From an uncultured Lachnospiraceae bacterium (lineage in GTDB: Bacteria > Bacillota > Clostridia > Lachnospirales > Lachnospiraceae), in assembly GCA_910578405.1 (NCBI GenBank), contig CAJTQO010000002.1, positions 100,797 through 164,796 of the forward strand: a DNA stretch of 64,000 bases, written 5' to 3'. This document shows, piece by piece, positions 1-9,030 of this stretch (positions are counted from its first letter, which is position 1; each line of letters starts with the position of its first letter). The position numbers were made by a program, and so were the translations under genes. The notes below the pieces were generated by a model that was given only the letters and a program-made list of their open reading frames with translations, was not told the origin of the DNA and made no database searches.

Positions 1-1
1 A

Positions 2-1909
2 AGTGCAAAAAAGCGGATTATACAGCAGAAGGGGCAGGAGGAGCTGACTATCCGAATCAGGGAAAGCCTGGGCGGCCTTCACCGCAATATTCAGGAAATG
101 AACTATATTGCGGACGGCACGAATGTGGCAGTGAATGCGGTAGGCAATTCCATAGAGGTTATTAACGAAGGGAACGGCGAACTGGCCCTGCGCACAAAGG
201 AGATGAACCAGATTGCCATGAAAATGGGCAAAGCCATTGAACAGGCGGGGAAATATGTGGAGGATTTGAATGCAGCCACTGTAAAAATGGAAGAAAGCAA
301 CCGGGAAGTGGTAGGCATTTTCAAGGAATTGACGCAGGAAAATGCCAATACGGAAAGCTGCATCGGTGAAATTGCCCTAAATACAAGGGAAACCAATGAG
401 GCGGCGAAAGAAATACGGCAGGCCGTAGATATTATTAATGGCATTGCGCAGAAGACCAACCTGCTTAGCCTGAATGCTTCCATAGAAGCGGCAAGAGCCG
501 GGGAAGCAGGAAGGGGGTTTTCGGTGGTGGCCGGGGAGATACGCGCCCTGGCGGAACAAAGCAGGAAAAGCGCGGAAACCATAAGCGGAATCATCAATGA
601 GCTGGAAAAGAAATCCAATCAGTCCGTGAACAATATCAGGGCAGTGCAGGAGGCTTTCCGGAAACAAACGCAAAGCCTGGAGGAAACGGATGCTTTAGTG
701 GAAGAGGCCAACCGCCTGATTGGAGATGTGGCAGGAAAGACCGGACAGATTGCGGTAAATTCCAAAGAGATGGAGGAGGAGAAGAACTTCCTGATTGAAA
801 ATATGGAATCGCTGGAGAAACTTAGCGGCAGCAATTGCTCCGCAACGGAAAATATTGTCTCTCATTTTAAGAATGTGGTTAGAAATTCTTCTTACATAGG
901 GGAAAAGGCATTTGCGGTTTCGGATATTTATACAGAGATGGAGGAAACCTGGAGTGAAACCGCCAGGGGCGGCGCCAAAGGGGGCCTGGCCAGGAAAATG
1001 GAAATAATCCGCGTAGCTTATATGCCCAATTACGGCAGCCTGTGCGCGGTGGTTCCGGCCATCCGGATGGGTTATTTTGAAAAAGAGGGCCTTACGGTGA
1101 AGCTGCAGGAGTATGCCAATGGCCTGGAAATTATCAAAGCCATGGAAGCGGGAGACATTGATTTTGGCTATATTGGCAACGGCGCCCACAAATTTTGCAT
1201 AAAGGGCAGGGCTTCCATTGTGGTAATGTCTCATCTATCCAATGCGGAAGCCATTATAGGAAACCGTTTGCATGGAGTGAGGACGGTGGCAGACCTGCGG
1301 GGCAAAAAGATAGGCAATGTGGAACATGCGTCCAGTGAGACAATCCTGCGCCTTGCATTGGATACGGAAGGGATTCCATACGAGGAGGCAAAAATCCAAA
1401 ACCTGACGCCGGAGGAAATTGTGGAAGGCATGAAAAACGGCAGCCTGGATGCCGGGGTCATCTGGTCGCCTTATACTCTGGAAGTAGTGAAGCGGCTTGG
1501 AAAGGATGCTATTGTGGTGGCCAATAATATGACTTATTCCAGCAAGACGGCATCCATTTCTTCCTGGATTGCCCTGCCGGGGTATACAGCGGAAAATCCG
1601 GATATAACGCTGCGGTTTACCAGGGCTATTTATAAGGGCATGAATTACAGGGCAATGGAAAAGAATGTGAAACAGGTGGCAGACTGGATTGGTGAAATAA
1701 CGGCTATTGACAAGGACAGCGCCTATGAACAGCGAAAAGACGCCCAATGGCTGACAGCCGGGTTTGTCAGCGTGGGGGCGGATAAGGGGGATGTGGCCGG
1801 ATTTTATGAAATTCAGCAGAGGGAATTTCTGCAGTCCGGGGAAGTGGACGCGCCTGTGCCGGTAGGACGTTATGTTTTGTTAAACAATATGATGCAGGCC
1901 GGGCGGTAA
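2..1909 (+). CDS. Methyl-accepting chemotaxis protein fused to SsuA/NMT1-like binding domain (5' partial)
   Basis: The frame is open to the left window edge, so the N-terminus is missing; the first ATG at 98 is probably internal. The first half is the cytoplasmic signalling hairpin of a chemotaxis receptor, with the conserved tip QKTNLLSLNASIEAARAGEA (counting from the ATG at 98, about residues 117-136) and flanking coiled coil. From about residue 301 (nt 998) the protein turns into an SsuA/TauA/NMT1-like periplasmic-binding-protein fold: RVAYMPNYGSL, then GYFEKEGLTVKL, then a GVRTVADLRGKKIG segment. These folds normally bind nitrate, sulfonate or pyrimidine-type ligands outside the membrane. 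Here the domain follows the signalling hairpin and should be cytoplasmic unless the missing N-terminus changes the topology. A role as a cytosolic ligand sensor feeding CheA is inference. A second receptor follows 290 bp downstream. Confidence 0.85.
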   Translation, partial: SAKKRIIQQKGQEELTIRIRESLGGLHRNIQEMNYIADGTNVAVNAVGNSIEVINEGNGELALRTKEMNQIAMKMGKAIEQAGKYVEDLNAATVKMEESNREVVGIFKELTQENANTESCIGEIALNTRETNEAAKEIRQAVDIINGIAQKTNLLSLNASIEAARAGEAGRGFSVVAGEIRALAEQSRKSAETISGIINELEKKSNQSVNNIRAVQEAFRKQTQSLEETDALVEEANRLIGDVAGKTGQIAVNSKEMEEEKNFLIENMESLEKLSGSNCSATENIVSHFKNVVRNSSYIGEKAFAVSDIYTEMEETWSETARGGAKGGLARKMEIIRVAYMPNYGSLCAVVPAIRMGYFEKEGLTVKLQEYANGLEIIKAMEAGDIDFGYIGNGAHKFCIKGRASIVVMSHLSNAEAIIGNRLHGVRTVADLRGKKIGNVEHASSETILRLALDTEGIPYEEAKIQNLTPEEIVEGMKNGSLDAGVIWSPYTLEVVKRLGKDAIVVANNMTYSSKTASISSWIALPGYTAENPDITLRFTRAIYKGMNYRAMEKNVKQVADWIGEITAIDKDSAYEQRKDAQWLTAGFVSVGADKGDVAGFYEIQQREFLQSGEVDAPVPVGRYVLLNNMMQAGR

Positions 1910-2199
1910 ACGGCCATGCCTGTGTCTTGCAGGGAAACTGTCTGGCCAGGGAGCCGCTTTGGAACGTGTGGTTTTGTTTTTTGCCTGCCGGCAAAGATGC
2001 CAGGTTTGTCTTGGAAGATTTCAGGATTTCGATAAAATAATTTGAAAAAAAGGGGGTTATATGATAGGATGTTTAATATAATCCGGAGAAGAGTTGAAAG
2101 GGCTTCGATATAAGGGGCTAAACCGGATGGACTGGCTGGGTCTGGTTGGATGGAAGCTGGGCGGACTGGGACTGGCTGATCATAGAAAGGATGACAAGA

Positions 2200-3882
2200 A
2201 TGAAAAAAGCGATGAACCAATCACTAATGACATGGATTTTAAACGGGGTTTCAATTCTTGCGCTGATATTTATTGTGCTGGACTTGTTTTCTTATGGCCA
2301 TGTGAGCGATGAACTGGAGAAGGCCAATGAGGAGCGTTTTTCACTGACTTACAATGCCAACCGTTTTATGAACGGTTCCGCATATCTGACCAATGAAGTG
2401 AGGGCATTTGCCGCCACAGGGGAGCAGGAGCATTATGACAATTATTGGAATGAAGTCGATTATTTGAAAAACCGGGATTTAGGGGTCGCCGCCATGCAGG
2501 AAATCGGCATTACCCAGGAGGAGCAGGCAATGATTGACGCCATGTCTGCGCTTTCCAATGAGCTTGTGCCAATGGAGGATGCGGCGATGCAGCATGTACA
2601 CAACGGGGATCCGAAAGCGGCCCTGGCATATGTGTACGGCGTTGATTACAGCGCTTCCATTGCAAAAATCAATTCCTTAAAAGAGGAATTTCTGGATATG
2701 CTGGACGCCAGGACTCTGGCAAAGGTGGAAGAGCTGGGCAGGAAGGGAGATTATATGCGCATGGCGATGTGCGGAGCATTGGCTTTGGCCGGGCTGATGC
2801 AGTTGTTAAGCCTTATTTTAATCCGGCGTAAAGTGCTGCGCCCGTTAATTAAGGTGCGCGATCAAATGGGGGAAATTTCCAGAGGAAACCTTTCCGCGGC
2901 TTTTGCTTTGGAGCCGGACACTTCTGAACTTGGAATGTTAGTTAATGCCATCCATGAGACGAAACGTGAGCTGAAAAAATACATAGAGGACATCGGCTCC
3001 AAAATGGGACAGATGGCGCAGGGGAAAATGGATTTGTCCATTGGGGACGATTACAGGGGAGAATTCCGCCCTATCCAGGATGCGATGCGGCAGATTCTGG
3101 ATTCGCTCAATGGCGCGCTTTCCCAGATAACAGCGACCTCAGGGCAGGTTTCAGCGGAATCCGAGCGGATGGCGTCCGGAGCGCAGGTGCTTTCCGACGG
3201 GGCTGTGAGGCAGGCGTCGGCGGTGCAGGAGTTGTCCGCAAGCATTCAGGAGATATCCGTCCAGGTGAACAGGACTTCGGAGGATGCGGACAATGCCAGA
3301 ACTTCTTCCCTGGGCGCTATGGCGCAGCTTGAGATTTGCAATAAGAAGATGGCGGAGATGACTGTGGCCATGGAGAATATTTCCAAGGCTTCCCATCAGA
3401 TTGGCGGGATTATCAAAACCATTGAAGATATTTCCTTCCAGACCAATATCCTGGCTTTGAATGCGGCAGTGGAGGCTGCCCGTGCGGGCGAGGCAGGGAA
3501 AGGGTTTGCCGTTGTGGCGGATGAGGTGCAAAGCCTGGCAAACAAAAGTTCGATATCAGCAAATGACATTACGGAGCTAATTCAGAATTCCATGAAGCTG
3601 GTGCAGCATGGGACGACGCTTTCCAAAGACACGACACAGGCTTTGGCTGCCATGGTAACAGGGGCGGAAAATGCAACCAACCTCATTGGCAGCATTGCGG
3701 AGTCCGCCACACAGCAGGCGCAGTCGATTAAGCAGGTGACGCTGGGAATGGAGCAGATTTCCGAGGTGGTGCAGACCAATGCCGCTACTGCGGAGGAATC
3801 GGCGGCATCCGCACAAGAGCTGCACAGCCAGGCGGAAGAGATGCGGATTTCCGTTCAGAAGTTCCGCTTACGCAGAAGGTAG
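2200..3882 (+). CDS. Methyl-accepting chemotaxis protein (4HB-type sensor, HAMP, MCP signal)
   Basis: This is a transmembrane chemotaxis receptor of 560 residues. The ATG at 2200 is chosen because GAAAGG at 2185-2190 sits nine bases upstream. A first membrane segment spans about residues 10-30, followed by an alpha-helical four-helix-bundle-like sensor, a second membrane segment near residues 185-210 (LALAGLMQLLSLILI), a HAMP linker (LRPLIKVRDQMGEISRGNL) and the signalling domain with the tip TNILALNAAVEAARAGEAGK. The helical sensor contains no recognised ligand motif. It would signal to the CheA/CheW array; no che genes are in the window. A clear terminator follows at 3951-3980. Confidence 0.93.
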   Translation: MKKAMNQSLMTWILNGVSILALIFIVLDLFSYGHVSDELEKANEERFSLTYNANRFMNGSAYLTNEVRAFAATGEQEHYDNYWNEVDYLKNRDLGVAAMQEIGITQEEQAMIDAMSALSNELVPMEDAAMQHVHNGDPKAALAYVYGVDYSASIAKINSLKEEFLDMLDARTLAKVEELGRKGDYMRMAMCGALALAGLMQLLSLILIRRKVLRPLIKVRDQMGEISRGNLSAAFALEPDTSELGMLVNAIHETKRELKKYIEDIGSKMGQMAQGKMDLSIGDDYRGEFRPIQDAMRQILDSLNGALSQITATSGQVSAESERMASGAQVLSDGAVRQASAVQELSASIQEISVQVNRTSEDADNARTSSLGAMAQLEICNKKMAEMTVAMENISKASHQIGGIIKTIEDISFQTNILALNAAVEAARAGEAGKGFAVVADEVQSLANKSSISANDITELIQNSMKLVQHGTTLSKDTTQALAAMVTGAENATNLIGSIAESATQQAQSIKQVTLGMEQISEVVQTNAATAEESAASAQELHSQAEEMRISVQKFRLRRR

Positions 3883-3950
3883 GAAACAGGCGGCAGGCGT
3901 TCATTTCCAGGAAGGGTTAAAACTGAATAATGATATAATAATAAAAAACT

Positions 3951-3980
3951 GCTTATCCCTTTTGGGATAAGCGTTTTTTT
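3951..3980 (+). terminator. Rho-independent terminator after the second chemotaxis receptor
   Basis: A perfect 9-bp stem GCTTATCCC/GGGATAAGC with a TTTT loop is followed by a G and seven T residues. It ends the receptor transcript just before the promoter of the next gene. Confidence 0.92.
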
Positions 3981-3990
3981 CGCCCTTTGT

Positions 3991-4019
3991 TTGATTTCCC
4001 GGGCAGTTTTTGGTATAAT
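3991..4019 (+). promoter_or_regulatory. Sigma-A-type promoter for the GTPase-nuclease gene
   Basis: TTGATT at 3991-3996 and TATAAT at 4014-4019 are separated by 17 bp, and a TG at 4011-4012 gives an extended -10. The expected start site near 4026 leaves a leader of only about 35 nt, so there is no room for the leader-peptide attenuator seen upstream of many tet(M) genes. Confidence 0.75.
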
Positions 4020-4059
4020 ATAACATCAAATGGAAAAGGAAAATCAGAGGAGGATTTTT

Positions 4060-6903
4060 ATGGGCGGGCAGGCAGAAGAAAAGGAAATCCGAAAGCCAAC
4101 GAAGTATATTTGCGTCGGTCTGTTGGCCCATGTGGATGCAGGTAAGACAACGCTTTCCGAGGCGATGCTGTATCATAGCGGAAGCATACGGAAAATGGGG
4201 CGGGTGGACAATAAGGATGCGTTTTTAGATACGTATTCCCTGGAAAGGGAAAGGGGCATTACCATTTTTTCCAAGCAGGCGATTTTGCAGTTGGGGGATT
4301 TGGAAGTGACGCTTTTGGATACGCCAGGGCATGTGGATTTTTCGGCAGAGATGGAGAGGACTTTACAAGCGTTAGATTATGCGGCGCTTGTTATCAATGG
4401 CACGGATGGCGTGCAGGCCCATACCCGGACGCTGTGGGGGTTGCTGAAAAGGTATGCCATCCCCGTATTTTTGTTTATTAATAAAATGGATCAGCCTGCA
4501 GCGCAGGAAGAGACGTTGATGGCGCAGCTTAAAGAGCGGCTGGCCCCGGAATGCGTGGATTTTATGAAAGAAGGGAAGCCGGAATTTTACGAGGAGATTG
4601 CTACGGCCAGTGAACGGGCGCTGGATATGTTTCTGGAAACAGGGGAAGTGGAAGAGGGAGAAATCCGGCGGTTGGTTTCGGCCAGGGAAGTTTTCCCCTG
4701 TTTTTTTGGCTCTGCATTGAAATCCACAGGGGTCGAAGCGTTTTTGCAGGGGCTGTGCCGTTATACTAAAACGCCGGTTTATGGAGAAGAATTTGCGGCC
4801 AAAGTATTTAAGGTCGGCAGAGATGCGCAGGGAAATCGGCTGACTTTCCTTAAGGTGACAGGGGGAAGGCTGCGAACCAGAATGGCGTTGTCCGGAAAGC
4901 GGGGGCATGAGGCGTGGGAAGAGAAGGTTAGCCAGATACGCATTTATTCCGGAGAGAAATACCGTGTGACGGAAGAAGCGCAGGGAGGGCAAGTCTGCGC
5001 TGTGACGGGATTGCAGAAAACTTTTGCAGGAGAGGGGCTGGGAGCGGAAGAAGGGAAGTTCCAGCCTGTGCTGGAACCTGTGCTGACGTATCAGCTCATC
5101 CTGCCGGAAGGATGTGATTCGGCTTTGTTTTTGCCCAAACTGCGGCAGTTAGAGGAAGAAGAGCCTATGCTGCATATTGCCTGGGATGGGGAAGGGATAC
5201 AGGCTAAAATTATGGGCGGAATACAGACGGAAATTTTAGGAAGTATGGTCAAAGAGCGGTATGGTGTGGAAATAGGATTTGGCGCAGGGAATATTGTTTA
5301 TAAAGAAACCATTTCCGGATGGGCGTATGGCGTGGGGCATTTTGAGCCATTGCGGCATTATGCGGAAGTGCATCTGCTGCTGGAGGAGGGGGAACCAGGA
5401 AGCGGCCTGGCGTTTGGCACGGCCTGCAGTGAGGATGTGTTGGACAGGAACTGGCAGAGACTGGCGCTGACCCATTTGGAGGAAAAGGAACATAGGGGGA
5501 CGCTGACCGGAGCTGCGATTACGGACATGAAGATTACGCTGGTGGCCGGGAGAGCCCATCAGAAACATACGGAAGGCGGAGACTTCCGGCAGGCCACTTA
5601 CCGGGCGCTGCGGCAGGGATTGATGGAGGCGGAGACGGTATTGTTGGAGCCGTATTATGATTTTTTCCTGGAGGTGCCGGGAAATATGGTAGGGCGTGCC
5701 ATGACGGATTTGGAGAAACGGGCCGGGATTTTTGAACTGTCCGGGAATGTGGGAGGGATGGCAGTGTTGTCCGGGAAAGTTCCGGTGGCAAAAGTGCAGG
5801 ATTATCAGCAGGAAGTGGCTGCCTATACAAGGGGAGAAGGGAAGCTGACCTGTACTTTCCGGGGATATGAGCCGTGTCATAATCCGTTGGAAGTCATAGA
5901 GCGTATAGGCTATAATCCGGAACGGGATATGGAGAATCCTGCCAGTTCGGTTTTTTGCGCGCATGGAGCCGGGTTTGTGGTGGAATGGGACAAGGTAAAG
6001 GAATACATGCATGTGGAAAGCGCTTTGCCGCAGAGATGGGAAAGGGATGCGTTTAGCGCAGAGGGCGGCAGGATGCATGGGGACGCATCGGACGCGCCGG
6101 ATGGCCTGTCGCACAGGAAATCCAAGACGGCAGCCAGCCAGGAAGGGGAAGTCTGGATTGGCACGGATGAGGTGGACGCCATCCTGGCGCAGGCAACCCA
6201 TGCAAACCGGAGGGACAAGGGCGCAGCGGGAAAAGGGACGCCAGGCAGCAGGCGGAAGGAAACCGTATATGGGGCGCAGCAGTCAGCGGCAGTAACTATG
6301 AGTAATGGAAAGCAAGGGGAGCGGAAAAACGCGAAAGAGCAGGGAAACACAGGCAAACAGGCCAAGCGGGAAGAATACCTGCTGGTAGACGGTTATAATA
6401 TTATTTACGCATGGGAAGATTTACGGGGGTTGGCTGCCGTGAATATGGATGGGGCAAGGGGAAGATTACTGGATATCCTTTGCAACTACCAGGGGGTGAA
6501 AGGGATGTGCCTGATTGTAGTTTTTGACGCCTACCGGGTGCAGGGACACGATACGGAAACGCTGGATTACCACAATATCCATGTGGTTTACACAAAAGAG
6601 GCGGAAACGGCAGACCAGTTTATAGAAAAGTTTGCCTATGAGAACGGGCGGCGGGCAAAGGTAACAGTGGCAACTTCCGACGGACTGGAACAAATTATCA
6701 TCCGCGGGCAGGGGTGCGCCCTTCTGTCAGCCAGGGAGCTGGAAGAAGAAATCCGGTTTGCTGGTGAAGGTTTATATGGGAAATATATGGGCAGGCCGGC
6801 AGCGCCGCCCAACTACCTGTTTGATTCCCTGGGGACAAAGACGCAACAGCAACTGGAAGCGTTAAAAAGGGGGAGTGGACAGGCGGATGGAGAACTGGAA
6901 TAA
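4060..6903 (+). CDS. Tet(M)-like translation-factor GTPase fused to C-terminal YacP/Rae1-like NYN ribonuclease domain
   Basis: This 947-residue protein starts at the ATG at 4060, six bases after AGAGGAGG; the in-frame ATG at 4030 has no ribosome site. Residues about 15-650 follow the ribosomal-protection/EF-G layout: G1 AHVDAGKTT, G3 DTPGHVDF, G4 NKMD, and late segments (RGYEPCHNP, SVFCAHGAGF) typical of Tet(M/O/W) relatives. A hydrophilic linker of roughly 110 residues leads to an NYN/PIN-like domain at about 771-930 with the expected acidic positions in LLVDGYNIIYA, LIVVFDAYR, TADQFIEKFA and VATSDGLEQ. In the family, YacP/Rae1 is a ribosome-associated mRNA endonuclease acting in the A site, and Tet(M)-like GTPases bind the same part of the ribosome. 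Fusion therefore suggests a translation quality-control or mRNA-cleavage factor rather than drug resistance; that is inference. Confidence 0.88.
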   Translation: MGGQAEEKEIRKPTKYICVGLLAHVDAGKTTLSEAMLYHSGSIRKMGRVDNKDAFLDTYSLERERGITIFSKQAILQLGDLEVTLLDTPGHVDFSAEMERTLQALDYAALVINGTDGVQAHTRTLWGLLKRYAIPVFLFINKMDQPAAQEETLMAQLKERLAPECVDFMKEGKPEFYEEIATASERALDMFLETGEVEEGEIRRLVSAREVFPCFFGSALKSTGVEAFLQGLCRYTKTPVYGEEFAAKVFKVGRDAQGNRLTFLKVTGGRLRTRMALSGKRGHEAWEEKVSQIRIYSGEKYRVTEEAQGGQVCAVTGLQKTFAGEGLGAEEGKFQPVLEPVLTYQLILPEGCDSALFLPKLRQLEEEEPMLHIAWDGEGIQAKIMGGIQTEILGSMVKERYGVEIGFGAGNIVYKETISGWAYGVGHFEPLRHYAEVHLLLEEGEPGSGLAFGTACSEDVLDRNWQRLALTHLEEKEHRGTLTGAAITDMKITLVAGRAHQKHTEGGDFRQATYRALRQGLMEAETVLLEPYYDFFLEVPGNMVGRAMTDLEKRAGIFELSGNVGGMAVLSGKVPVAKVQDYQQEVAAYTRGEGKLTCTFRGYEPCHNPLEVIERIGYNPERDMENPASSVFCAHGAGFVVEWDKVKEYMHVESALPQRWERDAFSAEGGRMHGDASDAPDGLSHRKSKTAASQEGEVWIGTDEVDAILAQATHANRRDKGAAGKGTPGSRRKETVYGAQQSAAVTMSNGKQGERKNAKEQGNTGKQAKREEYLLVDGYNIIYAWEDLRGLAAVNMDGARGRLLDILCNYQGVKGMCLIVVFDAYRVQGHDTETLDYHNIHVVYTKEAETADQFIEKFAYENGRRAKVTVATSDGLEQIIIRGQGCALLSARELEEEIRFAGEGLYGKYMGRPAAPPNYLFDSLGTKTQQQLEALKRGSGQADGELE

Positions 6904-6974
6904 CACAGCATCGGTTTAAAACAGAGCCAGGAAAAATCCGGGCGCTGATGCAGGCGGATGCGGAACTGGAATAG
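6880..6974 (+). repeat. Imperfect direct repeat duplicating the 3' end of the GTPase-nuclease gene
   Basis: A 23-bp unit at 6880-6902 (encoding the last residues QADGELE) recurs at 6951-6973 with 21 of 23 bases identical, and the second copy again reads QADAELE followed by a stop. It looks like a small segmental duplication of the gene tail. Confidence 0.6.
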
Positions 6975-6983
6975 GATAAGAAC

Positions 6984-8321
6984 ATGCAGCAGGATATGAC
7001 AAAAGGGCTAATTACGGCGGGACTGGTACGTTTTGCGGTTCCATTAATGATAGGAAATCTTTTACAGCAATTTTATAATATTGCGGATACTTGGATTGTA
7101 GGGCGTTTCCTTGGAGCGGATGCGCTGGCGGCAGTTGGGGCGTCCTATACACTGATGGTTTTTTTAACTTCTGTATTATTAGGGTTGTGTATGGGCAGCG
7201 GGGCGGTATGCTCCATTCATTTTGGGGCAAAGGCGGAAAAAAGGCTGAAGTCCTGTATCTTTGTTTCTTTTGTATTAATCGCAGGGGTGGCGGCGGTGAT
7301 GAACGCGGCGGTATATGCCGGATTGGACGGGCTGATTCGTCTTTTGCAGGCGCCGGCGACAGTGGCGCCGTTAATGAAGGAATACTTGCAGGTGATTTTT
7401 TTGGGAATAGCGGCTTCTTTCCTGTACAATTATTTTGCCAGTCTGTTACGGGCTGTGGGAAATTCGATGACGCCCTTGGTGTTTCTTGGCATATCCTCGG
7501 TATTGAATATTGCGTTGGATTTATGGTTTGTGCAGGGATTTGGCTGGGGGGTAAAAGGGGCTGCCGCCGCCACGGCGCTGGCGCAGTATGTTTCGGGCCT
7601 GGGTCTGCTTGGATATACGCTTATATTTTGTCCGGGACTGCGTATCCGTAGGGAGCATATGGTATGGAGGATGGAAACTTTTAGGGAAATTATGGGGATG
7701 TCCTTTTTAACCTGTGTGCAGCAGTCGGTGATGAACCTGGGGATATTGATGGTGCAGGGGCTGGTAAACAGTTTCGGCACGGTAGTGATGGCTGCTTTTG
7801 CAGTAGCGGTGAAAATTGATTCTTTTGCCTATATGCCGGTTCAGGATTTCGGCAATGCGTTTTCCACTTTTGTGGCGCAGAATTATGGCGCAGGAAGGGA
7901 GGACAGGATTCAGGAAGGAATCCGCAGGGCATTGGCGGCAGTGTTGGTTTTTTGCCTTTGCATCAGCCTGGGGGTATGTCTGTTTGCCAGACCGTTGATG
8001 GGGGCTTTTGTTTCCAAAGATGGGGCGCAGGCTGGGGAAATTGTCGCTACAGGCGTGCATTACCTGCGGATTGAGGGGGCTTGCTATGTTGGAATTGGCA
8101 TGTTGTTTTTGTTGTATGGGTTTTACCGTGCCGTCCGGCGGCCGGGCATGTCAGTGGCGCTAACGGTTATATCCCTTGGGACCAGGGTGGCGTTGGCGTA
8201 CCTTTTGTCTGCCATACCATGGATTGGGGTAACGGGGATTTGGATTTCCGTTCCTGTGGGATGGGCATTGGCGGATGCGGCAGGCGCCTGGCATTATATG
8301 CGCAAGCACAAGAAAGGGTGA
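6984..8321 (+). CDS. MATE family multidrug/cation antiporter
   Basis: This is a 445-residue inner-membrane protein with about twelve hydrophobic segments in two similar halves, as expected for MATE (MatE x2) transporters that export organic cations or drugs using a Na+ or H+ gradient. The N-terminus (LVRFAVPLMIGNLLQQFYNI, then ADTWIVGRFLGADALAAVG) and VMAAFAVAVKIDSFAYMP at the start of the second half are characteristic. The ATG at 6984 follows AGGATAAG. It lies 80 bp after the GTPase-nuclease gene with no terminator between, so they probably share a transcript. The substrate cannot be predicted. Confidence 0.92.
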   Translation: MQQDMTKGLITAGLVRFAVPLMIGNLLQQFYNIADTWIVGRFLGADALAAVGASYTLMVFLTSVLLGLCMGSGAVCSIHFGAKAEKRLKSCIFVSFVLIAGVAAVMNAAVYAGLDGLIRLLQAPATVAPLMKEYLQVIFLGIAASFLYNYFASLLRAVGNSMTPLVFLGISSVLNIALDLWFVQGFGWGVKGAAAATALAQYVSGLGLLGYTLIFCPGLRIRREHMVWRMETFREIMGMSFLTCVQQSVMNLGILMVQGLVNSFGTVVMAAFAVAVKIDSFAYMPVQDFGNAFSTFVAQNYGAGREDRIQEGIRRALAAVLVFCLCISLGVCLFARPLMGAFVSKDGAQAGEIVATGVHYLRIEGACYVGIGMLFLLYGFYRAVRRPGMSVALTVISLGTRVALAYLLSAIPWIGVTGIWISVPVGWALADAAGAWHYMRKHKKG

Positions 8322-8420
8322 GGATGGCGCCAATGCGTTGATGTTGTTTTTTGTCTGTCTTTTTAGAATCGGTCATATTGGAATCTATCAGGAACCTGCA
8401 AAAGAAGTATGCAGAGAAAA

Positions 8421-8450
8421 GTGACAAAAATAACCCCGGTGTGTTATAAT
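8421..8450 (+). promoter_or_regulatory. Probable promoter of the thioesterase-rubrerythrin unit
   Basis: GTGACA at 8421-8426 and a perfect TATAAT at 8445-8450 are separated by 18 bp, about 40 bp ahead of the ATG of the thioesterase gene. Confidence 0.6.
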
Positions 8451-8492
8451 AACCTTATGGTTGGGGAAGTAAAAAGAAAGGAGATTGTTGTT

Positions 8493-8951
8493 ATGAAGCC
8501 ATATATTCACAAAGTGCAGTATTATGAAACAGACAAAATGGGGATTACCCATCATTCCAATTACATACGCTGGATGGAAGAAGCCAGGGTGGATTTTATG
8601 GAGCAGATTGGATGGGGCTATGATAAAATGGAAGAGTGCGGCATTCTCTCTCCGGTGATTGGGGTGGAATGCGAATATAAGAAGACGACCAGGTTTAACG
8701 ACCGTATCCGTATTGAATTGGAGGTGTCGGGGTATAATGGCGTCAGGCTTTCGTTCCGGTATGAGATGCGGGATATTTATACGGAAAATGTAGTTGCGGT
8801 GGGGGAAAGCAGGCATTGTTTTTTGAGCGAAGAAGGCACCCCGATGGCTCTGCGCAAACAGTTCCCGGAGTTGGATCATGTGTTAAAAATCGGATTAAAA
8901 AATGACGGGGAGCCGGACGGGGAAGAAAGGATGCCAAAGGAGGCCGAATAA
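8493..8951 (+). CDS. Acyl-CoA thioesterase, YbgC/FadM (4HBT hotdog) family
   Basis: This 152-residue protein fits the single hotdog-fold 4HBT family that hydrolyses acyl-CoA thioesters in the cytoplasm. The N-terminal block YYETDKMGITHHSNYIRWMEEAR contains the conserved aspartate (ETDKMG) and the H-x-x-x-Y that mark the YbgC/FadM active site. The start at 8493 is supported by AGAAAGGAG at 8475-8483; the longer upstream frame has no ribosome site and would overlap the promoter. Rubrerythrin follows 79 bp downstream, probably in the same transcript. The acyl substrate is unknown. Confidence 0.85.
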   Translation: MKPYIHKVQYYETDKMGITHHSNYIRWMEEARVDFMEQIGWGYDKMEECGILSPVIGVECEYKKTTRFNDRIRIELEVSGYNGVRLSFRYEMRDIYTENVVAVGESRHCFLSEEGTPMALRKQFPELDHVLKIGLKNDGEPDGEERMPKEAE

Positions 8952-9030
8952 AGTATTGGAAATATGGACAGACTGTGGAAGGAAGGCTCTGCCTGGAAGA
9001 AAAAGGCGGAGGAGACAGGAGGTTCATAAA

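Noticed and set aside
5236..6201. A 321-residue open frame on the minus strand
   Set aside because: It lies wholly inside the GTPase-nuclease gene in antisense, has no ribosome site or domain, and is rich in His/Pro/Arg, as expected for a shadow frame.
4060..6903. Annotation as a tetracycline-resistance determinant
   Set aside because: The GTPase half is Tet(M)-like, but it is longer, fused to a nuclease domain, lacks the usual leader attenuator and sits in a housekeeping context; resistance is not supported by sequence alone.
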